Counted from the stretch's first letter, positions 17,430 to 29,009 are shown. The stretch: DNA of 64,000 nt from Bradyrhizobium frederickii (GCF_004570865.1 NZ_SPQS01000024.1:55913-119912), one strand, 5' to 3'. Made by a program: numbers and translations. The notes: generated from the sequence alone by a model not told the origin.

Positions 17430-19640
17430 ATGGATCATTCGTCGCGCAGCACGACCGCCCCCACCAACGCGACCGGCATGGTCGACGTGCTGGTGCCGGT
17501 CGCGCTCGACCAGACCTATTCCTACAAGGTGCCGCGCGGGATGGAGCTGAAGGCGGGCGATCTCGTCGGTGTGCCGCTCGGGCCGCGCGAGGTGCTCGCC
17601 GTGGTCTGGGGGGAAAATGCCAATCCGGATCCGCGCCTGCACAACCGCCTCAAGGAGGTCAGCGAGAAGCTCGACATCCCGCCGCTCAAGCCGGAGCTGC
17701 GCCAGGTGGTCGACTGGGTCGCCAATTACACGCTGAGCCCGCGCGGCATGGTGCTGCGCATGTGCCTGCGGATGGGCGAGAATCTCGGTCCCGAGCGGGT
17801 GCGTCCCGGCGTGCGCCTGACCGGCGATCCGCCGAAGCGGCTGACGCCGGCGCGCCAGCGCGTGATCGAGCTGCTGTCGGACCGGCTGCTGCACGGCAAG
17901 TCGGAAGCCGCCAAGGAAGCCGGCGTTTCCTCAGGCGTGATCGACGGCCTCGTCGACGAAGGCACGCTCACGGTCGAGCCGATGCCGCCGCCGGCGCCGC
18001 CCCCGGCGCCCGATCCCGATTTCGGCCGGCCGGATTTTTCGCCGCTGCAGCGGGCCGGCGTGGATGCCATGCGCGCGCTCGCCGCCAACGGCACGTTCCA
18101 CGTCGCATTGCTCGACGGCGTCACCGGCTCGGGCAAGACCGAGGTCTATTTCGAGGCCGTCGCCGAAACCATCCGCCGCGGGAAACAGTCGCTGATCCTG
18201 ATGCCGGAGATCGCGCTCACCGGCCAGTTCCTCGATCGCTTCGCGCAGCGTTTTGGCGTGCGTCCGATCGAGTGGCATTCTGAATTGACGCCGCGCACCC
18301 GCGCGCGCAATTGGGCGGCGATCTCCGCAGGCACCGCGCAGGTCGTGGTCGGGGCACGCTCGGCGCTGTTTCTGCCTTACGCCGATCTCGGCCTGATCGT
18401 CGTCGATGAAGAGCACGACCAGGCCTACAAGCAGGACGAGGGCGTGCATTATCACGCCCGCGACATGGCGGTGGTGCGCGCGCATATCGCCAGGATCCCG
18501 GTGGTGCTGGCCTCGGCGACGCCGTCGGTCGAGTCCGAGGTCAATGCGCGCAAGAACCGCTATCAGCGCATCGCGCTGCCCTCGCGCTTCGGCGGCCAGC
18601 ACATGCCGCATATCGAGGCCATCGACATGCGCCGCGAGCCGCCCGCACGCGGCCGCTTCATCTCGCCGCGGCTGGCCGGCGAGATCAGGACCGCAATCGA
18701 GAAGCGCGAGCAGGCGCTGCTGTTCCTCAATCGCCGCGGCTATGCGCCGCTGACGCTGTGCCGGGCCTGCGGCCATCGCTTCGCCTGCACCATCTGCGAT
18801 GCCTGGCTGGTCGATCACCGCTTCCGCCAGCGCCTGGTCTGTCACCATTGCGGCTTCTCGATGCCGCGCCCGCATCTCTGTCCGAACTGTTCGGCCGAGG
18901 AATCGCTGGTCGCGGTCGGTCCCGGCGTCGAGCGCCTGCAGGAGGAGGCGGCGGCGCTGTTCCCGCAGGCGCGCACCATGGTGCTGTCGAGCGATCTCGT
19001 CACCTCGATCGAGACGATGCGCTCCGAGCTTGCCGAGATCGCGGAGGGCCGCGTCGACATCATCATCGGCACCCAGCTGGTGGCCAAGGGCCACAATTTT
19101 CCGCGGCTCAATCTCGTCGGCGTGGTCGATGCCGATCTTGGCCTGTCCAATGGCGATCCGCGTGCGGCGGAGCGCACCTGGCAATTGCTCAACCAGGTGA
19201 TCGGCCGCGCCGGCCGCGAGCAGGGCCGCGGCATCGGGTATTTGCAGACGCACCAGCCCGACCATCCCGTGATGAAGGCGCTGATCGCCTGCGACCGCGA
19301 GGCCTTTTACGACAGCGAGATCGAGCTGCGCGAGAAGACGCTCTATCCGCCGTTCGGCCGGCTCGCCAGCCTGATCATCTCCGCCGGCGACCGTCCGAGC
19401 GCCGAAGGTCTCGGCCGCCGTCTCGTCGCGCTCGCGCCGCGCGACGAGCGCGTCGTGGTGCTCGGGCCGGCGGAAGCGCCGCTCGCCGTGATCAAGGGCC
19501 GCTACCGCTTCCGCATCCTGGTGAAATCGGCGCGCGGTTTCGATCTGTCGGACTATCTTCGCAACTGGCTCGCGGCCTGCCCGAAGCCGACGGGCAATCA
19601 GAAGCTCGAAGTCGACGTCGACCCGCAGAGTTTTTTGTAA
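17430..19640 (+). CDS. priA: Primosomal protein N' (replication restart helicase PriA)
   Basis: This 736-residue superfamily 2 helicase restarts stalled replication forks. The N-terminal 3'-DNA-binding domain starts at VDVLVPVALDQTYSYKVP. Walker A is GVTGSGKTEVY, motif II is DEEHD, and motif III is LASATPS. The zinc-binding domain has four Cys pairs (CRACG, CTIC, CHHCG, CPNC). C-terminal helicase motifs include GTQLVAKGHNFP and QVIGRAGR. ATG 17430 follows a TTG at 17427. The gene is divergent from xerC and lies upstream of a repeat block and rlpA. Confidence 0.96.
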   Translation: MDHSSRSTTAPTNATGMVDVLVPVALDQTYSYKVPRGMELKAGDLVGVPLGPREVLAVVWGENANPDPRLHNRLKEVSEKLDIPPLKPELRQVVDWVANYTLSPRGMVLRMCLRMGENLGPERVRPGVRLTGDPPKRLTPARQRVIELLSDRLLHGKSEAAKEAGVSSGVIDGLVDEGTLTVEPMPPPAPPPAPDPDFGRPDFSPLQRAGVDAMRALAANGTFHVALLDGVTGSGKTEVYFEAVAETIRRGKQSLILMPEIALTGQFLDRFAQRFGVRPIEWHSELTPRTRARNWAAISAGTAQVVVGARSALFLPYADLGLIVVDEEHDQAYKQDEGVHYHARDMAVVRAHIARIPVVLASATPSVESEVNARKNRYQRIALPSRFGGQHMPHIEAIDMRREPPARGRFISPRLAGEIRTAIEKREQALLFLNRRGYAPLTLCRACGHRFACTICDAWLVDHRFRQRLVCHHCGFSMPRPHLCPNCSAEESLVAVGPGVERLQEEAAALFPQARTMVLSSDLVTSIETMRSELAEIAEGRVDIIIGTQLVAKGHNFPRLNLVGVVDADLGLSNGDPRAAERTWQLLNQVIGRAGREQGRGIGYLQTHQPDHPVMKALIACDREAFYDSEIELREKTLYPPFGRLASLIISAGDRPSAEGLGRRLVALAPRDERVVVLGPAEAPLAVIKGRYRFRILVKSARGFDLSDYLRNWLAACPKPTGNQKLEVDVDPQSFL

Positions 19641-19667
19641 GCGCTGCCGCCGCCACATCCTCCGCCG

Positions 19668-19770
19668 TCATTCCGGGGCGCGACGAAGTCGCGAGCCCGG
19701 AATCCGTCGGACGGCATGACGTGCGGTGAAATGGATTCCGGGCTCGCGCTTCGCGCGCCCCGGAATGACA
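19668..19770. repeat. Palindromic repeat, GTCATTCCGGGGC family (second copy)
   Basis: The left arm runs GCCGTCATTCCGGGGCGCGA then AGCCCGGAATCCGTC, and the right arm is ATGGATTCCGGGCTCGCGC then CGCCCCGGAATGACAGA. It is a near match of the element at 4139-4246 and lies between the convergent priA and rlpA genes. Confidence 0.85.
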
Positions 19771-19776
19771 GAGCGT

Positions 19777-19807
19777 AAAAAAACCCGCGGTCCCCCAAGA
19801 CCGCGGG
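19777..19807 (-). terminator. Rho-independent terminator of rlpA
   Basis: Read on the minus strand, a perfect 9-bp stem (CCCGCGGTC at 19784-19792, GACCGCGGG at 19799-19807) is followed by seven T residues (19783-19777). On the plus strand it is followed by CTTGTTT, so it may also stop priA read-through. Confidence 0.85.
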
Positions 19808-19871
19808 CTTGTTTCAGGCGCGCATCAAACTGATGAAAACTGCGCGCGTGACGTGAGGCGCGGCTGGCGCC

Positions 19872-20360
19872 TTAGGAGACGACTTCCGCGGTGACACGGC
19901 CAACGCCGGCACCGGTGAGGCCGATGGCGCGGGCGGCGCCCGTGGAGAGGTCGAGAACCCGGCCGCGAATGAACGGGCCGCGGTCGTTGATGGTGACGAT
20001 GACGCTCGAGCCGCGGTGGGTGACGCGCAGCTTGGTGCCGAACGGCAGCGAGCGGTGCGCCGCGGTCAGGGCGTTCTGGTTGAAGCGCTGGCCCGAGGCG
20101 GTGCGGCTGCCGGACTCGTTGCCGTAATAGGAGGCGATGCCGGAGAAGCTGCGGCCGGTGCCCGAGGTCGGATTCATCGCCGCATTGGCGTTGCGCCAAT
20201 CGGAGCTCGCGTTGGTGTCGGCCTGGGCGTGGTGGCGGTGATGATGCCTGTGGTGGCGGGATTTGGCGGAAGCCTCGGTGGCAGTTCCACCGATCAGGAG
20301 AGTCGCGGCAACGAAAGCGATCGCCGTACGCGGCCGGGTCATAAAGCCCAGCGTCTTCAT
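19872..20360 (-). CDS. rlpA: RlpA-like septal lytic transglycosylase / DPBB protein, exported
   Basis: The product is about 162 residues. The signal peptide is MKTLGFMTRPRTAIAFVAAT and the following hydrophobic stretch. A histidine-rich segment (SRHHRHHHRHHAQAD) follows, then the double-psi beta-barrel domain with GIASYYGNESGSRTASG, LPFGTKLRV and the active-site motif ITINDRGPF. It belongs to the short RlpA type without a SPOR domain. RlpA proteins cleave peptidoglycan glycan strands lacking stem peptides at the septum; whether this one is active is inferred from the conserved Asp. I start at ATG 20360; an ATG at 20369 adds three residues. The His cluster is not a family feature. Confidence 0.88.
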   Translation of the reverse strand: MKTLGFMTRPRTAIAFVAATLLIGGTATEASAKSRHHRHHHRHHAQADTNASSDWRNANAAMNPTSGTGRSFSGIASYYGNESGSRTASGQRFNQNALTAAHRSLPFGTKLRVTHRGSSVIVTINDRGPFIRGRVLDLSTGAARAIGLTGAGVGRVTAEVVS

Positions 20361-20369
20361 GGACAGCAT

Positions 20370-21051
20370 TTATTGGTCCCTAAGCTAGTATTGCCACATG
20401 TGTGGCTAGTGGAGCCCCCATCAGTTTGTGAGCGGTCTGGCGTTTCGATTCCCAATGCGGCGTGAATTGGGCAGTAAATCCGTTCTGTGTCGTCATGAAA
20501 CATCTTGTTACTCGAACCAGATATTCAGATCATATTCCTTAATCTTCGTATTTAACGATTTGTTAACCTATGGAATACTTACGAATACTGTAAAACGAAG
20601 TCATCTCTTGAACTGTTTAGAATTGGGTAAGTATTCGGCGAGTGGAGCTGTGGACGCCGGAGTCACGCCTCAGCGATCCGTGTTCATGGCCGCTATGCGC
20701 TGGGGGCAGGAACCAACGTCGGGGAAGGGGCGGCGAGCCCCGGGTCAATTCCGCGACCCTCAGGTCGCCATCCCAGGTCCTTGATCGAGTCTGGTCCGAT
20801 CGCGGGACCAGGCAGACATCGATGTCGCAGCGTGCGACGAACTGGCGACAGAACCTCGTGCCTTTAATTTGGCGTCATGTTGCACCTGCGCGCCTGCTAT
20901 GTTAGCAAAGCCGCGATTTTAACGAGCCCGGCACGTTCCGTGCTGGTCGAAAATCGAAGTCCCGCTTGAATTCCAAGGGCTTGGATCGCTAGGCGCCGCT
21001 TTGTGGCGACGGTTTTTCCCTTGCGAGTTTGACAGCAAAAAGAGCGCGTCT
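20370..21051. other. Long non-coding gap between rlpA and atpH
   Basis: No convincing gene is seen in about 680 bp. The part at about 20480-20640 is clearly AT-richer than the surroundings and holds ATTTAACGATTTGTTAACC, as expected for promoter DNA of the divergent rlpA and atp units. A short perfect hairpin is at 20788-20808 (CTGGTCC, GATCGCG, GGACCAG). Short frames across 20428-20905 lack a ribosome binding site and coding-like codon use. The atp operon promoter must lie here, but I cannot place its -35/-10 boxes with confidence. Confidence 0.5.
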
Positions 21052-21611
21052 GTGGCTGCAGAAGATACGTCCGTTTCCGGTGTGTCCGGCCGTTATGCAA
21101 CGGCCTTGTTCGAACTGGCCCGTGACCAGAAAGTGGTCGACGAGGTCAAGGCCGATCTCGAGAAATTCGAGGCCCTGCTGAACGAAAGCGCCGATCTGAA
21201 GCGCCTCGTCCGTAGCCCGGTGTTCGCCGCCGACGCCCAGTCCAGGGCCCTGTCGGCCGTGCTGGACAAGGCCGGCATCGCCGGCATCTCCGCCAATTTC
21301 CTCAAAGTGCTGACCGCCAACCGCCGCCTGTTCGTGGTGGCGGACGTCATTCGCGGCTATCGCGCCCTCGTCGCCAAGTTCAAGGGCGAGACGACGGCCG
21401 ACGTCACGGTGGCGGAAGCGCTCTCGGACAAGAATCTCGACGCCCTCAAGGTTGCTCTGAAGTCGGTGACCGGCAAGGACGTCGCGCTGAACGTGAAAGT
21501 CGATCCCGCGATCATCGGTGGCCTCGTCGTCAAGCTGGGCAGCCGCATGGTCGATGGTTCGCTTCGCACCAAACTCAATTCGATCAAGCACGCGATGAAA
21601 GAGGCAGGCTG

Positions 21612-21612
<1 letters not shown>
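21052..21612 (+). CDS. atpH: ATP synthase F1 delta subunit
   Basis: The 186-residue delta (OSCP-like) subunit links F1 to the peripheral stalk. It begins with GTG 21052 (VAAEDTSVSGVSGRYATALFE), preceded by AAAAAGAG. GRYATALFELA and the C-terminal DPAIIGGLVVKLGSRMVDGSL are family signatures. The longer open frame from 21001 adds an unlikely N-terminal tail. It is the first gene of atpHAGDC; the F0 genes are not here, as in other Rhizobiales where F0 is a separate operon. Its TGA overlaps the atpA ATG by one base. Confidence 0.95.
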
Positions 21613-23141
<1,529 letters not shown>

Positions 23142-23149
23142 GCGTGCCG

Positions 23150-23262
23150 TCATGGCCGGGCAAGAGCGCGAAGCGCGTCTTCGCAATTGAGCTCCCGGCC
23201 ATCCACGCGCCTCCGCGTGGTGGGAGAAGACGTGGATGCCCGGGACAAGCCCGGGCATGACG
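23150..23262. repeat. Palindromic repeat between atpA and atpG, GGCCGGGCA-CATGACG family
   Basis: The block starts CGTCATGGCCGGGCAAGAGC, contains CCCGGCCATCCACGC, and returns as ACGTGGATGCCCGGGACAAG and CCCGGGCATGACG. The right half matches the element at 34975-35053 almost exactly. It lies inside the ATP synthase operon and could act as an mRNA stability element (inference). Confidence 0.8.
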
Positions 23263-23311
23263 AAAAGATAGGGTCGCGGTCGAGCCACAGGCTGATCGCT
23301 GGGGACGAAGA

Positions 23312-24184
23312 ATGGCGTCACTTAAAGACATGCGCGTCCGCATCGCCTCCACCAAGGCGACGCAGAAGATCACCAAGGCCATGCAGATGGTCGCAGCCTC
23401 CAAGCTGCGCCGGGCGCAGACCGCCGCGGAAGCGGCGCGTCCCTATGCCGACAAGATGAGCGCGGTGATTTCCAACATCGCGAGCGCCGCGGCGGGCTCG
23501 CCCGGCGCACCGGCGCTGCTGGCCGGCACCGGCAAGGACCAGGTCCACCTGCTGCTGGTCTGCACCGGCGAGCGCGGCCTGTCCGGCGCCTTCAACTCCT
23601 CGATCGTGCGCCTGGCGCGCGAGCGCGCCCTGGCGCTGATGGCGCAGGGCAAGGACGTGAAGTTCTTCTGCGTCGGCCGCAAGGGCTACGAGCAGCTGCG
23701 TCGCCAGTTCGACAAGCAGATCGTCGAGCATCTCGACCTGCGCAGCGTGCGCCAGCTCGGCTTCGTCAATGCCGAGGACATCGCCAAGAAGGTGCTGGCG
23801 CGTTTCGACAACGGTGAATTCGACGTCTGCACGCTGTTCTATTCGCGCTTCCGCTCGGTGATTGCTCAGATCCCGACCGCCCAGCAGATCATTCCGCTGG
23901 TGGTCGAGGAGGGCGGTGCCGCCAACACGACGTCTTACGAATACGAGCCGGAAGAGGACGAGATCCTCACCCGCCTTCTGCCGCGCAACCTCGCGGTCCA
24001 GATCTTCCGCGCGCTGCTCGAGAACAACGCCTCGTTCTACGGCGCGCAGATGAGCGCGATGGACAACGCGACGCGCAACGCCGGTGAGATGATCCGCAAG
24101 CAGACGCTGGTCTACAACCGCACGCGTCAGGCGCAGATCACTAAGGAACTGATCGAAATCATCTCGGGTGCCGAGGCCGTCTGA
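23312..24184 (+). CDS. atpG: ATP synthase F1 gamma subunit
   Basis: The 290-residue central-stalk subunit rotates inside the alpha3-beta3 ring. The N-terminal helix has ITKAMQMVAASKLRRAQ and the C-terminal helix has NATRNAGEMIRKQTLVYNRT followed by QAQITKELIEIISGAEA, both highly conserved. ATG 23312 follows GGGGACGAAGA. The length is typical for alphaproteobacteria. It lies 170 bp after atpA because of the inserted repeat. Confidence 0.97.
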   Translation: MASLKDMRVRIASTKATQKITKAMQMVAASKLRRAQTAAEAARPYADKMSAVISNIASAAAGSPGAPALLAGTGKDQVHLLLVCTGERGLSGAFNSSIVRLARERALALMAQGKDVKFFCVGRKGYEQLRRQFDKQIVEHLDLRSVRQLGFVNAEDIAKKVLARFDNGEFDVCTLFYSRFRSVIAQIPTAQQIIPLVVEEGGAANTTSYEYEPEEDEILTRLLPRNLAVQIFRALLENNASFYGAQMSAMDNATRNAGEMIRKQTLVYNRTRQAQITKELIEIISGAEAV

Positions 24185-24267
24185 TCAAGGCGCGTCGGTA
24201 CCCATCATACGCAACATCCCGGTCAAGCTGACCGTGGTCTAGAAGTTCGGATCGAAGGAGACATTCA

Positions 24268-25701
<1,434 letters not shown>

Positions 25702-25703
25702 GA

Positions 25704-25779
25704 AGCGAATGGCGAATCGGGAGTAGCGAATAGTCGCAGCTCCCATTCGCTACTCGCCATTCGCCACTCGCTATTCGCA
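25704..25779. repeat. GAATGGCGAAT inverted-repeat cluster between atpD and atpC
   Basis: The 76-bp stretch is built from GCGAATNG and its complement: GAAGCGAATGGCGAATCGGG and AGTAGCGAATAG on one side, CCCATTCGCTACTCGCCATT and CGCCACTCGCTATTCGC on the other. The two halves are complementary and form a long hairpin with a small loop. No other copy is in this window. Confidence 0.9.
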
Positions 25780-25787
25780 GGTTTCCC

Positions 25788-26195
25788 ATGGCCACCTTCC
25801 ACTTCGATCTCGTCTCCCCGGAAAAGCTCGCCTTCTCGGGTGAGGTCGACCAGGTTGACATCCCCGGCGTCGAGGGTGACTTCGGCGTGCTGGCAGGGCA
25901 TGCGCCGGTCGTGGCGGCGATCCGCCCCGGCATCCTCACCGTCACTACCGGCGGCAAGCACGAGAAGGTCATCGTGCTCGGCGGTATCGCCGAGGTCTCC
26001 GAAAAGGGCCTGACCGTGCTCGCCGACGTCGCGACATCGCTGGCCGAGCTCGATCGTGCCCAGTTCGCCGAGACGATCGCGGAGATGGAAGAGAGCCTGA
26101 AGGAGCACGAAGGCAGCGAGCTCGATCACGCCATCGAGCGGCTCGACCACTTCAAGAGCATCCAGCACCAGCTCAACGCGACGGCTATGCACTAA
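25788..26195 (+). CDS. atpC: ATP synthase F1 epsilon subunit
   Basis: The 135-residue subunit of the central stalk inhibits ATP hydrolysis. It begins MATFHFDLVSPEKLAFSGEV. The N-terminal beta-sandwich has DIPGVEGDFGVLAGHAPVV, and the C-terminal helical region is shorter than in E. coli, ending with LDHFKSIQHQLNATAMH. It is the last gene of the operon and is followed by two hairpins. Confidence 0.95.
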   Translation: MATFHFDLVSPEKLAFSGEVDQVDIPGVEGDFGVLAGHAPVVAAIRPGILTVTTGGKHEKVIVLGGIAEVSEKGLTVLADVATSLAELDRAQFAETIAEMEESLKEHEGSELDHAIERLDHFKSIQHQLNATAMH

Positions 26196-26241
26196 GCCCC
26201 GGGGCACTGCTCCGGGGCTCAAGACTGAAATTCCTGAACAG

Positions 26242-26283
26242 GTTCAGCGCTCGCCACCGACCGTGGCGGGCGCTGAACTTTGT
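26242..26283 (+). terminator. Terminator of the atp operon
   Basis: A 16-bp stem (GTTCAGCGCTCGCCAC at 26242-26257; GTGGCGGGCGCTGAAC at 26263-26278, one G-U pair) with a 5-base loop is followed by TTTGTT. A smaller hairpin (AGCCCCGG, CCGGGGCT, 26195-26219) lies directly after the atpC stop. Confidence 0.85.
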
Positions 26284-26387
26284 TGTACGAGAGATGGCGG
26301 TCTCTCACACGCGCCCGCAATTGGCCGGCCGAAATCCTCAACGATTTCAACCCCCGTTCTACTGTGCATGGGGTTGTTTTCGCGGTT

Positions 26388-26888
26388 TCAGTTTGCGAAG
26401 GGCGCAAACTGCCCGGCCACCGCGCGATAGACCTCGCGCCGGAACGGCACCACGATGTCGGCGACGCGGTCGAGGCGCTCCCAGCGCCAGGCGTCGAACT
26501 CCGCGGGCTGGCCGTTGCGCGGCGTCAGCGGGTCGATCTCGTCATCCTTGCCGGTGAAGCGCAGCGCGAACCATTTCTGGCGCTGGCCGCGGAATTTCGC
26601 CAGCCGATGCGTCTGCGGGCCGTCGTAGGGCGGGAATTCGTAGGTCAACCAGTCGGTCTCGCCGAGATAGTCCGCGCTGACGACGCTGGTCTCCTCCCAG
26701 AGCTCGCGCATCGCCGCGTCGCGCAAGTTTTCGCCCTCGTCGACGCCGCCCTGCGGCATCTGCCAGTCGAGCCCGGGCAGGATGATCTCGGGACCGTCGC
26801 CCTTGAAGCGGTGGCCGACCAGCACGCGGCCATCGGCATTGAACAGCGCGATCCCGACGTTGGGACGGTAGGGCTTGTCATTGATCAT
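26388..26888 (-). CDS. Nudix hydrolase, RppH-like (second paralogue)
   Basis: The product is about 166 residues and belongs to the RppH/IalA group of RNA pyrophosphohydrolases or dinucleoside polyphosphate hydrolases. It has the YRPNVGIALFNADGRVLVGH start, the WQMPQGGVDEGE entry and the Nudix box REL-WEETSV, where the usual Gly near the end is Ser. FRGQRQKWFALRFTG is an RppH hallmark. I start at ATG 26888 (MINDKPYRPN); ATG 26897 would add three residues. A closely similar gene lies at 27058-27564, so this is a tandem duplicate. Which one acts on mRNA 5' ends cannot be told from sequence. Confidence 0.87.
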   Translation of the reverse strand: MINDKPYRPNVGIALFNADGRVLVGHRFKGDGPEIILPGLDWQMPQGGVDEGENLRDAAMRELWEETSVVSADYLGETDWLTYEFPPYDGPQTHRLAKFRGQRQKWFALRFTGKDDEIDPLTPRNGQPAEFDAWRWERLDRVADIVVPFRREVYRAVAGQFAPFAN

Positions 26889-26893
26889 TTCTG

Positions 26894-27054
26894 TCATTCC
26901 GGGGCGCGCGGAGCGCGAGCTCTGATGCGCCATTGCGCATCTGAGAATCCATAACCACAGGCAGCCATCGGATGAAAGGCCGTGGTTGCCGATCGCGGTC
27001 CGACTTCGCCCTGGGGGTATGGATCCCCGCCTTCGCGGGGATGACAGGGTGTGG
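26894..27054. repeat. Composite palindromic repeats between the two Nudix genes
   Basis: The left part (TGTCATTCCGGGGCGCGCGG) is a half copy of the GTCATTCCGGGGC family. The right part has AATCCATAACCACAGGCAGC and, after about 60 bp, GGTATGGATCCCCGCC and TTCGCGGGGATGACAGG. This is the CATAACCACAGG family also seen at 39773-39900 and 43637-43795. Confidence 0.7.
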
Positions 27055-27057
27055 CGG

Positions 27058-27564
27058 CTACTCCTCCGCCAGTGCGGAAAATTCCTGCACCACGCGTTCA
27101 TAGACCGGGCGCTTGAACGGAATGATCAGTCCGGTGAGATTCTTCATCGGCTCCCAGCGCCAGCTGATGAACTCGGCCTTGTGGCCGCCGCCGCCGGGCT
27201 TTTCGACGTCGATCTCGCTGTCCTTGCCGGTGAAGCGCACCGCGTACCATTTCTGGCGCTGGCCGCGGTAGCGGCCCTTCCAGGCGCGCCCGGCGACCGT
27301 GCGCGGAATGTCGTAAGTGAGCCAGTCCGGGACCTCGCCGAGCCGCTCAACCGAGCGCACGCTGGTCTCCTCATACAGCTCGCGCTTGGCGGCCTCCCAG
27401 GTGTCCTCGCCGGGATCGACGCCGCCTTGCGGCATCTGCCAGACATGGGTGTCGTCGACATGCTCGATGCCGCCGGCGCGGCGGCCGATGAACACGCGTC
27501 CTTCTTTGTTGAGCAGCATCACACCGACACAGGTGCGGTAGGGCAGATCCTCGTAACGCGCCAT
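27058..27564 (-). CDS. rppH: RNA pyrophosphohydrolase RppH (Nudix)
   Basis: The 168-residue Nudix hydrolase removes pyrophosphate from mRNA 5' ends in characterised members. It begins MARYEDLPYRTCVGVMLLNK, with WQMPQGGVDPGE and the catalytic box RELYEETSV; the conserved catalytic Glu residues are present while the usual Gly is Ser. YRGQRQKWYAVRFTG and EFISWRWEPM are typical of RppH. This copy matches the family consensus better than the neighbour, so I give it the symbol. It is followed upstream by a YibQ-type deacetylase gene on the same strand, an order common in Bradyrhizobiaceae. Confidence 0.9.
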   Translation of the reverse strand: MARYEDLPYRTCVGVMLLNKEGRVFIGRRAGGIEHVDDTHVWQMPQGGVDPGEDTWEAAKRELYEETSVRSVERLGEVPDWLTYDIPRTVAGRAWKGRYRGQRQKWYAVRFTGKDSEIDVEKPGGGGHKAEFISWRWEPMKNLTGLIIPFKRPVYERVVQEFSALAEE

Positions 27565-27642
27565 TCCGCCAGACCTCTCGCATGCTGCCGGTACGGCCTA
27601 ACCGGCCCCCCGCCAGGACAAGTGCCGTACCAATTCGTTGAT

Positions 27643-28866
27643 TTAGCTGGATTTTGATTTCAGCATCGCGGTTGTCAATGGCACCAGAAGAATACCCCGG
27701 TCGCCCAATGTCCTGGTCCAGGCGGCGATGCGGTCGATCGAGACGGGCAGGGCGGAGGCCGTGCCGACGGCGATGCCGCGCTCGCGCGCCGTCGTTTCGA
27801 GCTTGTTCAGCGCGCGGTCGATCTCGGTCGCCGTCGGCACCACGTCGATCGCGATGTCGCCCTTGCCGAACGGCATGGCCTGGCTCACCGCAGCCTGGGC
27901 TGCGATGCTGCGGGGCGAGGAGCCGTCGTCGAAGAAGCCGAGGCCGCGCTTGGCTGCCTCGCGGATGATCGGCTGCATCGCCGGCTCGGTCGCGATGAAG
28001 CGGGCGCCCATGAAATTGGCGATGCCGGCATAGCCCTGCATCCGGCTCAGATGCCAGTACAGGCGGTCCATGTTCTGGTCGGCGCTGAGCGAGGTCAGCA
28101 GCGTCTGCGGTCCCGGGTCGTTGTCGGGAAAATCGTAGGGCTCCATCGGGATCTGCAGGAAGATCTCGTGGCGCTGCGCACGGGCCCGCTCGGCGAGCTT
28201 GCCGGGATCGGCGCCATAGGGCGTGAAGGCCAGCGTCACCGCGCCCGGCAGCTTCATGATGGCGTCGGTGGTCTTGGCGGCGCCGACGCCGAGGCCGCCG
28301 ATCACGATGGCGACCACCGGCATCTTGGCGGCCTTGGCGCGATCGGCATCCGCGGCATAGACGCTGAACGGCTTCAGCCCTTCGGCCGCGACCGGGATCA
28401 TGCCGTAGCGCGATTTCTCCAGCAGTTTTGGATTGATCCCGGCCATGACGGGCGGCGGGGCTGACGCTACGGCATCGCCCTTGTCGGCGGCATCGCCGGC
28501 ACCGATGACCACGTCGTGGCGGGCGCCGGTGGAGCCGTCGATCATCGTGACGGTCTTCGGCTCTCCCACCTGCTTCGGGACACCTTTGGTCTCGTGGTTG
28601 CCCTCTTGCTTGGTTTCGGGGCCATGGTCTGTGACCGCGGGCTTCTCGTCCGCTGCCTTGTCCGCCGGCTTGATCGCGATCCGCGTCATCGGCTCGCCGC
28701 CGAGCGGGTCCTTGTTGAAGATGGCGAAGCCGGCAAAGGTGATCAGGAACAGGCCGAGCAGAACGGCGAGCAGCTGCATGGCCGTGAACGGCAGCCGCAG
28801 CCGGCGTTGCCGGCGCGGCTTGTCCTGTCCGAGCGGGGCGCTCAGATCATCGGCCGTTTCAGTCAT
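27643..28866 (-). CDS. Divergent polysaccharide deacetylase (YibQ-like), membrane-anchored
   Basis: The 407-residue protein has a basic cytoplasmic N-terminus, one membrane anchor (LLAVLLGLFLITFAGFAIF, about residues 33-51) and a low-complexity linker. The C-terminal domain of about 220 residues belongs to the divergent polysaccharide deacetylase family (PF04748-like): VVAIVIGGLGVGAAKT, VTLAFTPYG, LQIPMEPYDFP, ANFMGARF and FFDDGSSPRS. The function of these proteins is not well established; they are often next to ctpA and envC in proteobacteria, as here, which suggests a cell-envelope role. It lies on the same strand as ctpA but is separated from it by a terminator. Confidence 0.88.
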   Translation of the reverse strand: MTETADDLSAPLGQDKPRRQRRLRLPFTAMQLLAVLLGLFLITFAGFAIFNKDPLGGEPMTRIAIKPADKAADEKPAVTDHGPETKQEGNHETKGVPKQVGEPKTVTMIDGSTGARHDVVIGAGDAADKGDAVASAPPPVMAGINPKLLEKSRYGMIPVAAEGLKPFSVYAADADRAKAAKMPVVAIVIGGLGVGAAKTTDAIMKLPGAVTLAFTPYGADPGKLAERARAQRHEIFLQIPMEPYDFPDNDPGPQTLLTSLSADQNMDRLYWHLSRMQGYAGIANFMGARFIATEPAMQPIIREAAKRGLGFFDDGSSPRSIAAQAAVSQAMPFGKGDIAIDVVPTATEIDRALNKLETTARERGIAVGTASALPVSIDRIAAWTRTLGDRGILLVPLTTAMLKSKSS

Positions 28867-28952
28867 GCGCGATCCCGAATCACTGCAAATGACGATACCA
28901 CGCCGAGGTCAAGCGGCGGCAGGCCGGGCGAGGCCGGGGATGCCACGAGTCA

Positions 28953-28983
28953 CAAACGAAAAGGGCGGCTCCTGGAGCCGCCC
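28953..28983 (-). terminator. Rho-independent terminator of ctpA
   Basis: On the minus strand a perfect 10-bp stem (GGGCGGCTCC, GGAGCCGCCC, 28963-28983) with a one-base loop is followed by TTTTCGTTT. It lies downstream of ctpA and upstream of the deacetylase gene. Confidence 0.8.
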
Positions 28984-29009
28984 TCGATGTAGCGCGTGAT
29001 ACGCGCGTT

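Noticed and set aside
20880..20903. TTGCAC...TATGTT as an atp operon promoter
   Set aside because: The spacing between the two boxes is only 12 bases, too short for a sigma-70-type promoter.
20428..20905. Short frames in the rlpA-atpH gap and a possible small RNA
   Set aside because: No ribosome binding site, no coding-like composition, and I could not build a convincing long-hairpin RNA fold; only a short hairpin at 20788-20808 is certain.
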